Shown one piece after another: positions 1 through 7,078 of a stretch of 33,359 nucleotides of DNA; the first letter of the stretch is position 1, and each line of letters starts with the position of its first letter. The DNA comes from Flavobacteriales bacterium. GTDB taxonomy: Bacteria > Bacteroidota > Bacteroidia > Flavobacteriales > TMED113. The notes under the pieces are model-generated. The model had not been told where the DNA came from. It did not search any database and saw only the letters and a program-made list of their open reading frames with translations. The stretch is from contig PBGD01000024.1 of assembly GCA_002718895.1 (NCBI GenBank), positions 1 through 33,359 of the forward strand, in the 5' to 3' direction. Made by a program: the position numbers and the translations under genes.

Positions 1-91
1 CTGAGACATCTAAATCAGTAGTTGAAACATCATGCAATGACTCATTAGATTCTGAGACATCTAAATCAGTAGTTGAAACATCATGCAATGA
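1..91. repeat. Perfect 40-bp direct repeat, period 51 bp, inside probable ftsY
   Basis: Positions 1-40 are identical to 52-91, separated by 11 bp that differ. The 51-bp period keeps the reading frame (17 codons), so it encodes a repeated S/T/D-rich peptide. The array touches the window edge, so more copies may lie to the left. Confidence 0.9.
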
Positions 92-262
92 TTGCTCTAG
101 TAATTCATTTTTTTTTAAATGAGATTTAAAGTTAACATTATCATTGACAGATTTCTTATCAGATTGTACATTCTCGATATTTTTTTTAAACTCATCTTTA
201 TTAGACTTATTAGATGACGATTTTTTATTAAAAAGATGCTTTATATTATCAAATAATCCCAT
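2..262 (-). CDS. ftsY: Probable signal recognition particle receptor FtsY, N-terminal part (cut by window edge)
   Basis: Only the first 87 codons are in the window; the gene runs off the left edge. The start is ATG at 260-262 and the protein begins MGLFDNIKHLFNKK. The rest is hydrophilic, rich in Ser, Asn, Lys and acidic residues, like the poorly conserved N-terminal A region of FtsY, which helps dock the SRP receptor at the membrane. The GTPase domain is not visible, so the name rests on synteny: in Bacteroidota ftsY follows rpmB, rpmG and DUF4295, as here. The visible part ends in a perfect tandem repeat with a 17-residue period (unit SLHDVSTTDLDVSESNE), which is unusual for FtsY. It lies 53 nt downstream of the DUF4295 gene, probably in one transcript. 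It could instead be an unrelated low-complexity protein. Confidence 0.6.
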   Translation of the reverse strand, partial: MGLFDNIKHLFNKKSSSNKSNKDEFKKNIENVQSDKKSVNDNVNFKSHLKKNELLEQSLHDVSTTDLDVSESNESLHDVSTTDLDVS

Positions 263-315
263 ATTTAAAAAATGATTTTATATAAAAAAATAAAATAAGT
301 ATTTAAAAGAAGAGA

Positions 316-471
316 TTATTTCTCTTGTAAAAAAGAATTTACATTTTCTTTAAGTAAAATTTTTTCTTTAAAAATATATGCACCTGTTTTTTGAGAACGC
401 ACCATTTTGATGGCTTTCGTGTAACCTTTACCTCCTCCCTTTTGTAATGTTGCAACAACTTTTTTAGCCAT
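316..471 (-). CDS. DUF4295 family small basic protein (Bacteroidota ribosome-associated)
   Basis: A 51-residue ORF starting MAKKVVATLQKGGGKGYTKA and ending with stop TAA at 316-318. It is short and very basic, and the MAKKVVATLQ start and internal K-M-V-R-S motif are typical of DUF4295, a protein found in Bacteroidota and encoded between rpmG and ftsY. From memory, this family has been seen as a large-subunit component (called bL38) in a Flavobacterium ribosome structure; I am only moderately sure of that assignment. It starts 6 nt after the rpmG stop, so the two are almost certainly co-transcribed and co-regulated with the other ribosomal genes. The start is clear because ATG begins the conserved MAKK. 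Confidence 0.88.
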   Translation of the reverse strand: MAKKVVATLQKGGGKGYTKAIKMVRSQKTGAYIFKEKILLKENVNSFLQEK

Positions 472-477
472 AATAAT

Positions 478-660
478 TTATTTTATTTCTTTATGTATTG
501 TATATTTTTTGAGAATAGGATTAAACTTTTTAAGTTCTAATCTATCTGGAGTATTTTTTTTATTTTTAGTAGATATATATCTAGATGTACCAGACTGACC
601 ACTAGTTTTGTGCTCTGTACACTCTAATATGACTTGTACCCTGTTACCTTTTTTTGCCAT
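478..660 (-). CDS. rpmG: 50S ribosomal protein L33
   Basis: Large-subunit ribosomal protein bL33, 60 residues, the usual length in Bacteroidota. It starts [18 protein letters not shown] and has the family's ECTEHK segment followed by a [21 protein letters not shown] core. The four zinc-binding cysteines of the C+ form are absent (only one Cys), so this is the zinc-free C- form. A good promoter match lies 34 nt upstream. rpmG is normally directly next to rpmB, but here an M1 peptidase gene lies between them. DUF4295 follows after 6 nt. Confidence 0.96.
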   Translation of the reverse strand: MAKKGNRVQVILECTEHKTSGQSGTSRYISTKNKKNTPDRLELKKFNPILKKYTIHKEIK

Positions 661-693
661 CTATATAGTAAATTTAGATTTAAAAATAGCTCG

Positions 694-724
694 CAAATTT
701 AATTAAAAATATGATTTAAGACAA
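694..724 (-). promoter_or_regulatory. Bacteroidota-type promoter for rpmG-DUF4295-ftsY
   Basis: Read on the minus strand, TTG (722-724) is followed by a 20-nt spacer and TAAATTTG (694-701), an exact match to the flavobacterial -33 TTG / -7 TAnnTTTG consensus. The -7 box ends 33 nt before the rpmG start, and the whole motif sits in the 121-bp gap after the M1 peptidase stop codon. Seen directly; activity is inferred. Confidence 0.55.
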
Positions 725-781
725 ATAAATTCACATAATATATATGAATCTTAAAAAAAGAGAAAGTTATTACATATTATA

Positions 782-2356
782 CTATTTTATCAGATTAGTT
801 TCTAATAAAAATAAATTTTCAGCTACTTTAAATTTATCAGGCTTAATATAAACTGGTGTACTTTTCCAATCTTTTGTTGGGTAGATCCAATTGAAATTTG
901 ATTCATAAACAGTCACTAAAAGTGGCATTGAAAAATCATCGTCTGAAGAAGTCCATCTATAATGCAATTGCATTCCGTCTTCATTTTCATCAAAAAAATA
1001 ATCAAAAACAGGCAAATCACTATTGAACAAATACTGAAAAAAAAAGGATTCTAAATTAAGTCCACTTAAATTTTCTATATATTTCGTTATGTCATTTGTG
1101 GTAACAATTTTATGTTTAAATTCTAATTGTAGGTTTAATAAAATGCTGAACCAAGTACGATCGTTATTTAGAACTGATCTTAAAGTATGCAAAACCCATG
1201 TACCTTTGTAATAAATATCAGTAGTTTTATGATTACTTGAAATAATTGGCTGTTTATTTTTAATTTTAACCTTTTGATAATTTAAATAATTTAGCATTTC
1301 CTGATATCCATAAAACTCCTCTACATATAAAGCTTCGGCATAAGTAGCAAAAGACTCATGAATCCACATATCTTTATGATTAATCATACTTAAACTATTA
1401 CCCCACCATTCGTGGGCAGTTTCATGGATGATTATAAAGTCGAAATCTATATTTTCTGGATGTAAACCAAGATATCCATTTTTGTATTGATTTCCATATG
1501 AAATACAACTTTGGTGTTCCATACCCAAATATGAGGTCTCAACAAGCTTATATCCATCTTCATAAAAGGGAAATGGGCCAAATTTTGTTTCAAAAAAACT
1601 AAGCATGGGCTTAACTTGACTAAAATGATTTTTTGCTTTATTTAAATTAGAAGGTAAAACATAATAATCTAAATCTAACTTACCATAAGTAGTTTTTAAA
1701 GAGTCAGAAAAATGCACATAGTTAGCTATATTAAAAGTAACATTATAATTATTTATTGGATTACTAACACTCCAACAAAACTTCCTTCTACTATTATTTA
1801 ATTGTACTATGCTATCTAGTCTTCCATTTGAAACAAGAAAATATGGTTCAATTACTACCATTTCAACACTCAGACTATCCGGTTCATCTGAAACATCATC
1901 TATAGTGGGCCACCATAAACTTGCACCATCATTTTGACACGCAACACCAACCCAATGCATATTTGAATTATCTCTTTCATAAACAAAGCCTCCTTTCCAT
2001 GGAGGATTTTTAGCTATTTTTGGAGATCCATTGTAAAAAATTTTTACATTAAAATAATTATTTGTAAAGTGATGAATAGGAATAAATAATTTGTTTTTTT
2101 TAAATAAAAATTCTGTCTTTTCATTACACAAGAAGATACTATCAACAATCATATTTTCTGACAAATCCATAATTAATGTATCGGAGGCACAATTTTTAAT
2201 AAAAGTTGATTCATTAAATCCTGAAATCTTTTTCTCATCTAAAAAAAACTCCAAGTGTAATTTGGAAAATTTTAAATCAAAACAATTAGTATCATCAGAT
2301 TTTTGTGAATAATAATCACTTAGTAATGAAAAAAGAAATAATTGAAAAAATAGAAT
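782..2356 (-). CDS. Secreted M1 family zinc aminopeptidase
   Basis: Zinc aminopeptidase of the M1 (gluzincin) family, likely removing N-terminal residues from peptides outside the cytoplasm. With an ATT start at 2354-2356 the protein is 524 residues. The zinc motif is complete: HETAH at 311-315 plus the third ligand Glu334, exactly H-E-x-x-H-(18)-E, followed by WWGNSL. The exopeptidase loop reads LGMEHQS, the GxMEN equivalent. The HEAT-like C-terminal domain of long M1 enzymes is absent. The first standard start codon in frame is TTG at 2254, but upstream in-frame sequence encodes a hydrophobic signal peptide (LFFQLFLFSLLS) and the first beta strand (CFDLKFSKLHLEF). That frame opens after a TAA at 2360-2362 with only ATC or ATT available, so the true start is uncertain. 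It lies 15 nt after rpmB, inside a normally contiguous ribosomal gene cluster. Confidence 0.88.
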   Translation of the reverse strand: MLFFQLFLFSLLSDYYSQKSDDTNCFDLKFSKLHLEFFLDEKKISGFNESTFIKNCASDTLIMDLSENMIVDSIFLCNEKTEFLFKKNKLFIPIHHFTNNYFNVKIFYNGSPKIAKNPPWKGGFVYERDNSNMHWVGVACQNDGASLWWPTIDDVSDEPDSLSVEMVVIEPYFLVSNGRLDSIVQLNNSRRKFCWSVSNPINNYNVTFNIANYVHFSDSLKTTYGKLDLDYYVLPSNLNKAKNHFSQVKPMLSFFETKFGPFPFYEDGYKLVETSYLGMEHQSCISYGNQYKNGYLGLHPENIDFDFIIIHETAHEWWGNSLSMINHKDMWIHESFATYAEALYVEEFYGYQEMLNYLNYQKVKIKNKQPIISSNHKTTDIYYKGTWVLHTLRSVLNNDRTWFSILLNLQLEFKHKIVTTNDITKYIENLSGLNLESFFFQYLFNSDLPVFDYFFDENEDGMQLHYRWTSSDDDFSMPLLVTVYESNFNWIYPTKDWKSTPVYIKPDKFKVAENLFLLETNLIK

Positions 2357-2371
2357 GATTTAAAATATAAA

Positions 2372-2605
2372 TTAAAGTAGGTTCTTTTCCTTTGCAATTC
2401 GAATTACCTCATCAATACCTTTTTTATCAATAGTTTTCAATGTAGACGTTGTAACCTTGAAAGTCACCCATTTGTCTTCAGAGGGAATATAAAACTTTTT
2501 TTTAATGAGATTAATATTAAAACGACGTTTTGTTTTCTTATTAGAATGGGACACATTATTTCCCACCATAGCTCTTTTCCCAGTTAATTGACACACTCTA
2601 GACAT
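2372..2605 (-). CDS. rpmB: 50S ribosomal protein L28
   Basis: Large-subunit protein bL28, 77 residues. The start MSRVCQLTGKRAMVGNNVSH is the classic family signature, followed by N-K-K-T-K-R-R-F and the W-V-T-F-K-V segment; length matches Bacteroidota homologues. The ATG is 61 nt after the cinA stop. A partial -7-like element (TAAATTCG on the minus strand, 2629-2636) lies in that gap, so a promoter of its own is possible but the -33 TTG is not evident. Downstream, the M1 peptidase start follows after about 15 nt. Confidence 0.97.
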   Translation of the reverse strand: MSRVCQLTGKRAMVGNNVSHSNKKTKRRFNINLIKKKFYIPSEDKWVTFKVTTSTLKTIDKKGIDEVIRIAKEKNLL

Positions 2606-2666
2606 AAATATTTTGTTTTAAAGTATCGCGAATTTAAAAAATTTTATTTAAAATACATATAGATTA

Positions 2667-3146
2667 TCATAATTCTTTTCTTAATATTTTTAAAACTTCT
2701 AATGCAATTAATTGTATGTTTTCTTCTCTTTTTTTATCAAAATAAATACATTTTGAATATGTGTAATTAGAACAAGATACGGCAATCCATGCATGAGATT
2801 TCTTTTTACCTGGTATTAAATCTGCATAACCCGTCGTAGCAACACCCCACGATGATTTATTTAGTTTTCTAATATTTTTTGCCATTAAAACCACAATTTC
2901 CTCACTTACGACACCAAATTTTTTAATTTTATTTTCATTTATTTTTAATATAGATGTTTTCATTAAAGTATCATATGCTACAACTGAACCTATAAAAAAT
3001 TTTGATGCCCCACTAAAAGATGTAAAACAACTCGACAAAAAACCACCTGTGCAACTTTCTGCAATTGAAAGTGTCTCATTTTTTCTGGCTAATTTTGTTG
3101 AAATTTGATTTATTAAATCTGACTGTGTATGAATAAACGTTTTCAA
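2667..3146 (-). CDS. pncC: CinA C-terminal-type nicotinamide-nucleotide amidase
   Basis: A stand-alone CinA C-terminal (PncC) domain of 159 residues. The family removes the amide of nicotinamide mononucleotide to give nicotinate mononucleotide, recycling NAD breakdown products. The AESCTGG motif at residues 29-35 carries the catalytic Ser31, followed by G-S-V-V-A-Y-D-T-L-M-K. Most Bacteroidota encode a full-length CinA of about 415 residues at this place beside rpmB; here the N-terminal COG1058 domain is missing. The usual TGIAGP loop is altered to TGYADLIPG, so activity is not certain. The start is TTG (3144-3146), 7 nt after the rny stop; no ATG fits in frame before the AESCTGG motif. Likely co-transcribed with rny. 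Confidence 0.85.
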   Translation of the reverse strand: MKTFIHTQSDLINQISTKLARKNETLSIAESCTGGFLSSCFTSFSGASKFFIGSVVAYDTLMKTSILKINENKIKKFGVVSEEIVVLMAKNIRKLNKSSWGVATTGYADLIPGKKKSHAWIAVSCSNYTYSKCIYFDKKREENIQLIALEVLKILRKEL

Positions 3147-3153
3147 AAATATT

Positions 3154-4701
3154 TTATTTAGCTATATGAACTGAACGAGTTTCCCTAATTACAGTGATTT
3201 TAATTTGTCCAGGATATGTCATTTTGTTCTGAATTTCTTTAGATAAATTATAAGACAGAGATTTTGCTTGCTTATCTGATATCTTTTCACTTGCTACTAC
3301 TACTCTTAATTCACGACCAGCTTGTAACGCATATGCTTTCAAAACCCCCTCCTTAGACATTGCTATCTCTTCCAACTCTCTTAATCTCTTTAGATATGAC
3401 TCTACCACCTCTCTTCTTGCACCAGGTCTAGCACCAGAAACTGCATCACACACTTGAATTATTGGAGATATTAAATTATTCATTTCAATTTCATCATGGT
3501 GAGCTCCTATAGCATTACAAACATCCTTATTTTCTCCATATTTTTCTGCTAATTTCATTCCTAATATTGCATGAGGTATTTCGGGACTATCGTCAGGCAC
3601 TTTACCAATATCATGTAATAAACCTGCTCTTTTTGCTAATTTAATATTTAGACCTAATTCTGATGCCATAATTGAACATAAATTAGCAACTTCTCTAGAG
3701 TGCTGTAATAAATTCTGACCATAAGAAGATCTATATTTCATTCTTCCAACCATTCTTATAAGTTCTGGATGCAAACCATGAATACCTAAATCAATAACTG
3801 TTTTTTTTCCTACACTTAATATCTCCTGATTAATCTCCTTTTTGGTTTTTTTCACTACTTCCTCAACTCTTGTTGGATGAATTCTACCATCTTGAACTAA
3901 TTTTTGCAAAGCAATCTTTGCAATCTCTCTTCTAACAGGATCGAAACAAGATAAAATGATAGCTTCAGGTGTATCATCTACAACAAATTCTACACCTGTT
4001 GCGGCCTCTAAACTACGTATATTTCTTCCTTCCTTACCAATAATCCTACCCTTAAGATCATCGCTCTCAATATTCACAATAGATACAGAGTTGTCAATAG
4101 ATTCTTCAGTAGCAACTCTCTGGATTGATTGAATAACAATTTTTTTAGCCTCTTCTCTGGCAGTTAATTTAGCTTCTTCTATAGACTTTTGTATATACGA
4201 CATTGATTCTGTTTGAGCTTCAGCTTTTAAGGATTCAATTAACCCTTTTTTAGCTTCTTCTCTTGACATGCTAGATATGTTTTCTAAAAGAACTATTTGT
4301 TTTTGATGAGACTGATCTAATTCTTTTTCTTTTCTATTTAATGTAGCTTGAAATTGATTGAGATTATTTTTTTCATTATTTAATGTTTTCTGGTCTCTCT
4401 TAAAATTATCAATTTTTTTAATTAGTTTCTGTTCTTTGGATATTGTTTGAATAGATCTTTGTTCTAATTCATTATTTTTTGTTTGAATCATTTTTTCATG
4501 AGCGGTTTTAAGCTCAAGAAACTTTTCTTTTGCTTGTAGCAGTTTATCTGTTTTTATTCTCTCGCCGGCTTTTCTAGCATCCTTTAATATTTTATATGTT
4601 TTGTTTTTATAAATTGTTTGAAGTAACACAAACATAACAACTGCACCAATAATCAAGCCTAAAGAAAATAGTATAACAATTTTATATACATCATTCATCA
4701 T
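3154..4701 (-). CDS. rny: Ribonuclease Y
   Basis: Membrane-anchored endoribonuclease that starts mRNA decay. The 515 residues match the family length. Order of parts: a transmembrane helix at about 8-30, a long charged coiled coil at about 35-205, a KH RNA-binding domain at about 209-275 with the G-K-E-G loop (222-225), and a metal-dependent HD domain with LLHDIGK (His363-Asp364). ATG start; a second ATG follows immediately, so the start could be one codon later. It sits 37 nt after zapA, the usual Bacteroidota neighbour, in an apparent operon coiled-coil gene / zapA / rny / pncC. Confidence 0.97.
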   Translation of the reverse strand: MMNDVYKIVILFSLGLIIGAVVMFVLLQTIYKNKTYKILKDARKAGERIKTDKLLQAKEKFLELKTAHEKMIQTKNNELEQRSIQTISKEQKLIKKIDNFKRDQKTLNNEKNNLNQFQATLNRKEKELDQSHQKQIVLLENISSMSREEAKKGLIESLKAEAQTESMSYIQKSIEEAKLTAREEAKKIVIQSIQRVATEESIDNSVSIVNIESDDLKGRIIGKEGRNIRSLEAATGVEFVVDDTPEAIILSCFDPVRREIAKIALQKLVQDGRIHPTRVEEVVKKTKKEINQEILSVGKKTVIDLGIHGLHPELIRMVGRMKYRSSYGQNLLQHSREVANLCSIMASELGLNIKLAKRAGLLHDIGKVPDDSPEIPHAILGMKLAEKYGENKDVCNAIGAHHDEIEMNNLISPIIQVCDAVSGARPGARREVVESYLKRLRELEEIAMSKEGVLKAYALQAGRELRVVVASEKISDKQAKSLSYNLSKEIQNKMTYPGQIKITVIRETRSVHIAK

Positions 4702-4738
4702 CTATATTTTGATATCATCAATCAAGAATAGGATTAAA

Positions 4739-5035
4739 TTAGAAAATTTCTTTAATATTTTTATTAATATTCTCTATGTCCATAATAACCCTTTTATTGG
4801 TCTCCATATAACTAGATTCTAGCTTCTCAATCTTAACACATAATTGCAATGCACACATAGCTAAAAGATCTTGATCATCCTTAACAGAGTAACGATCTTT
4901 AAGACTTTTTAACATTTTTTGAATTCTTGAAGCAGATAAACGAATCGTTTTCTCTTCAGAAGCAGAAATATACATGGGGTATAATCTGTTGGAAATAGGT
5001 ATTTTTATATTTAATTTTTCCATAAATCTAATCAT
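4739..5035 (-). CDS. zapA: Cell division protein ZapA
   Basis: FtsZ-ring stabilising protein, 98 residues (94 if the second Met at 5021-5023 is used). The N-terminal part (LNIKIPISNRLYPMYI) is the ZapA globular beta strand region; the D-Q-D-L-L-A-M-C-A-L-Q-L segment and the following long helix match the family dimerisation helix. The first ATG overlaps the end of the upstream coiled-coil gene by 8 nt, indicating translational coupling; the alternative ATG sits 4 nt after that stop. The position upstream of rny is the normal Bacteroidota arrangement. Confidence 0.9.
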   Translation of the reverse strand: MIRFMEKLNIKIPISNRLYPMYISASEEKTIRLSASRIQKMLKSLKDRYSVKDDQDLLAMCALQLCVKIEKLESSYMETNKRVIMDIENINKNIKEIF

Positions 5036-5321
5036 TTAATAATGATAAACATTTATCAATTTCTCTAATCAAAGTATTAACTCGGTTTTTTGTAAATCCA
5101 ATAGAGTAACTATCTTTTTCACCAACCCCTTTCGTTAAATCTATAATCTCAATTCTTTTATTTATTTTTTTTATTTCACTCTCTAAATATTGAACTTTAT
5201 TTTTTAATACTAATTTTTCATTTTCTAAATCTACTGCATATGCTTTTAATTTTAAATACTTTGGTATTAAAGTATCAATTGTCTGTTTCAAATTAGCAAT
5301 ATGATTTAAAATAGAATTCAA
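5028..5321 (-). CDS. Small coiled-coil protein upstream of zapA (possible division accessory protein)
   Basis: A 97-residue, almost wholly helical protein. Heptad-like leucine and isoleucine spacing over residues 1-60 (for example LKLKAYAVDLENEKLVLKN) predicts a coiled coil; the C-terminal third ends in a short amphipathic stretch (VNTLIREIDKCLSLLN). I do not recognise a named family, but a small coiled-coil gene directly before zapA is common in Flavobacteriia, and its architecture recalls ZapB-like partners of ZapA. The start is TTG (5319-5321); no ATG is available in frame after the upstream TGA. It overlaps zapA by 8 nt, and a -7-like promoter box lies upstream. Confidence 0.7.
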   Translation of the reverse strand: MNSILNHIANLKQTIDTLIPKYLKLKAYAVDLENEKLVLKNKVQYLESEIKKINKRIEIIDLTKGVGEKDSYSIGFTKNRVNTLIREIDKCLSLLND

Positions 5322-5344
5322 GTCAAATATTTTTCATCTAATTT

Positions 5345-5352
5345 CAAATATA
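5345..5352 (-). promoter_or_regulatory. Candidate -7 element for the zapA-rny operon
   Basis: The minus strand reads TATATTTG, an exact TAnnTTTG match, ending 23 nt before the TTG start of the coiled-coil gene in the divergent intergenic region. No TTG sits at the usual 17-23 nt upstream, so only half of the promoter is supported. Confidence 0.35.
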
Positions 5353-5426
5353 AGATTAAAATTTTAGTTTTTAATTTAAAAAATCAAAAGCAACAACTTA
5401 TCAGTATTTTACATAATTTTATATAA

Positions 5427-7076
5427 ATGAAACAAAACTTTTTTATTTTTCTTTTTTTTGGTTTTATATTTTTATCTTCTTCTCAAACAGAATATCCTCA
5501 AAATTACTTTCAATCACCAGTTGACATAAAAATTGCAATTGCAGGAACTTTTGGTGAGCTTAGAAATAATCACTTTCATTCAGGAATAGACATAAAAACC
5601 AGACAAAAAATGAATGTTCCAATATATTCATCTCAGGAGGGACATCTTGCAAGAATTAAAATTTCTTCAAAAGGACTTGGAAAAGCATTATATATAGAAC
5701 ACCCAAATGGATTTACAACTGTATATGCTCATCTAAACAACTTCAACCCTGAGATTGAAAAATTAGTTAAAAATCAACATTATAAATTAAAAAAAAATGA
5801 AATTGATTTTAGTTTAGAAAATGATACATTTAAAATTAATAAAGGAGAATTAATTGCATTTAGTGGTAATACAGGAAGCTCTACTGGACCACATTTACAT
5901 TTTGAAATTAGAAACACTGAAACACAAAATATTATTAATCCGATGCTATTTAATCTACCTATTTTAGACACAAGTTTTCCTATTATTAAATCAATATTAA
6001 TATACCACCCAAATGGCGCAAAACAGGTAGTTGAACTAGAAGCTATTAACAAAAACACTTATAGAAACCCATCAATTATTAAAATAAATGGACCTTTTCA
6101 ATTTGCAATCAACACTTATGATTTGCTAGATGCAGCACCAAATAAAAATGGTGTTTATTCAATTGATTTATATATTAATGATTCTATTTACTATCAGAAT
6201 ACCATGGAAACATTTGGCTTTTATGAAACAAGATATATAAATTCACACTTAGACTACGCAACATTACAACAATCGGGGGAAAAGTTTCAAAAGTGCTTTC
6301 TAGACTCTTATAACAAATTAAGTACAAATAAAATACACACAAATCAAAAAATTGGTGAATCCTTAGAAAGTGGCCAACATATTATTAAAGCTATTGTTAA
6401 AGACAGTTACAACAATCAATCAATACTAAATTTTTATTTTGAATATAATGAAGAGAAAATAAATAATAATAAAAATCAAAAAAATATTATTCATGCAAAC
6501 AAAGTATTTGAGTTTGACACACTGAATTGTAAAATATATTTACCAAACTACAGTTTATATCATGATACTCATTTTAGTTATAAAGAAATAATAGATCCTA
6601 AATTAGACTTTCCATTATTTAAAATTCTAGATGACACAATTCCATCACATAAAAACTTTATTATTTCTATTAAGCCTAAAAATTTAAAAAAAGAACTAAG
6701 AAAAAAAACAATTATTGCTAAATACTCAGATAATAATTATAGCTATATAGAAAGCAAATGGTCAAATGATATGATAACAGGTAAAACCAATTCTTTTGGA
6801 ATATTTACAATACTAATAGATACTATAAAGCCACTGATTAGTTATCAAAATCTATCTAAATCAGAAATATCATTTGTAATTGAGGATAAATTATCAGGAA
6901 TAAAAGATTATCATGGTAAAATTGATGATAAATGGGTTTTAATGGAATATGATTATAAAACTAATTTAGTTAAACATATTTTTGACAAACCACATAATTA
7001 TGATAAGAAAAAATTCACTATTAAAGTAACCGATAAAGTTAATAATACTAATTCTATGACAATTAAGTTAAATTAG
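5427..7076 (+). CDS. Secreted M23 (LytM-type) zinc metallopeptidase
   Basis: Probable peptidoglycan endopeptidase or LytM-type regulator acting in the envelope, 549 residues. A signal peptide covers residues 1-19 (MKQNFFIFLFFGFIFLSSSQ). The M23 domain is complete: H51-x-x-x-D55 (HSGID), His102 in VYAHL, and H156-L-H158 in GPHLHFE, so it should be catalytically competent. The catalytic domain is near the N-terminus (about 30-175); the remaining 370 residues are beta-rich without a recognised domain. It stands divergent from zapA-rny, a conserved Bacteroidota neighbourhood. The TonB-dependent receptor gene starts 2 nt after its stop, so the two are co-transcribed. Confidence 0.92.
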   Translation: MKQNFFIFLFFGFIFLSSSQTEYPQNYFQSPVDIKIAIAGTFGELRNNHFHSGIDIKTRQKMNVPIYSSQEGHLARIKISSKGLGKALYIEHPNGFTTVYAHLNNFNPEIEKLVKNQHYKLKKNEIDFSLENDTFKINKGELIAFSGNTGSSTGPHLHFEIRNTETQNIINPMLFNLPILDTSFPIIKSILIYHPNGAKQVVELEAINKNTYRNPSIIKINGPFQFAINTYDLLDAAPNKNGVYSIDLYINDSIYYQNTMETFGFYETRYINSHLDYATLQQSGEKFQKCFLDSYNKLSTNKIHTNQKIGESLESGQHIIKAIVKDSYNNQSILNFYFEYNEEKINNNKNQKNIIHANKVFEFDTLNCKIYLPNYSLYHDTHFSYKEIIDPKLDFPLFKILDDTIPSHKNFIISIKPKNLKKELRKKTIIAKYSDNNYSYIESKWSNDMITGKTNSFGIFTILIDTIKPLISYQNLSKSEISFVIEDKLSGIKDYHGKIDDKWVLMEYDYKTNLVKHIFDKPHNYDKKKFTIKVTDKVNNTNSMTIKLN

Positions 7077-7078
7077 AG

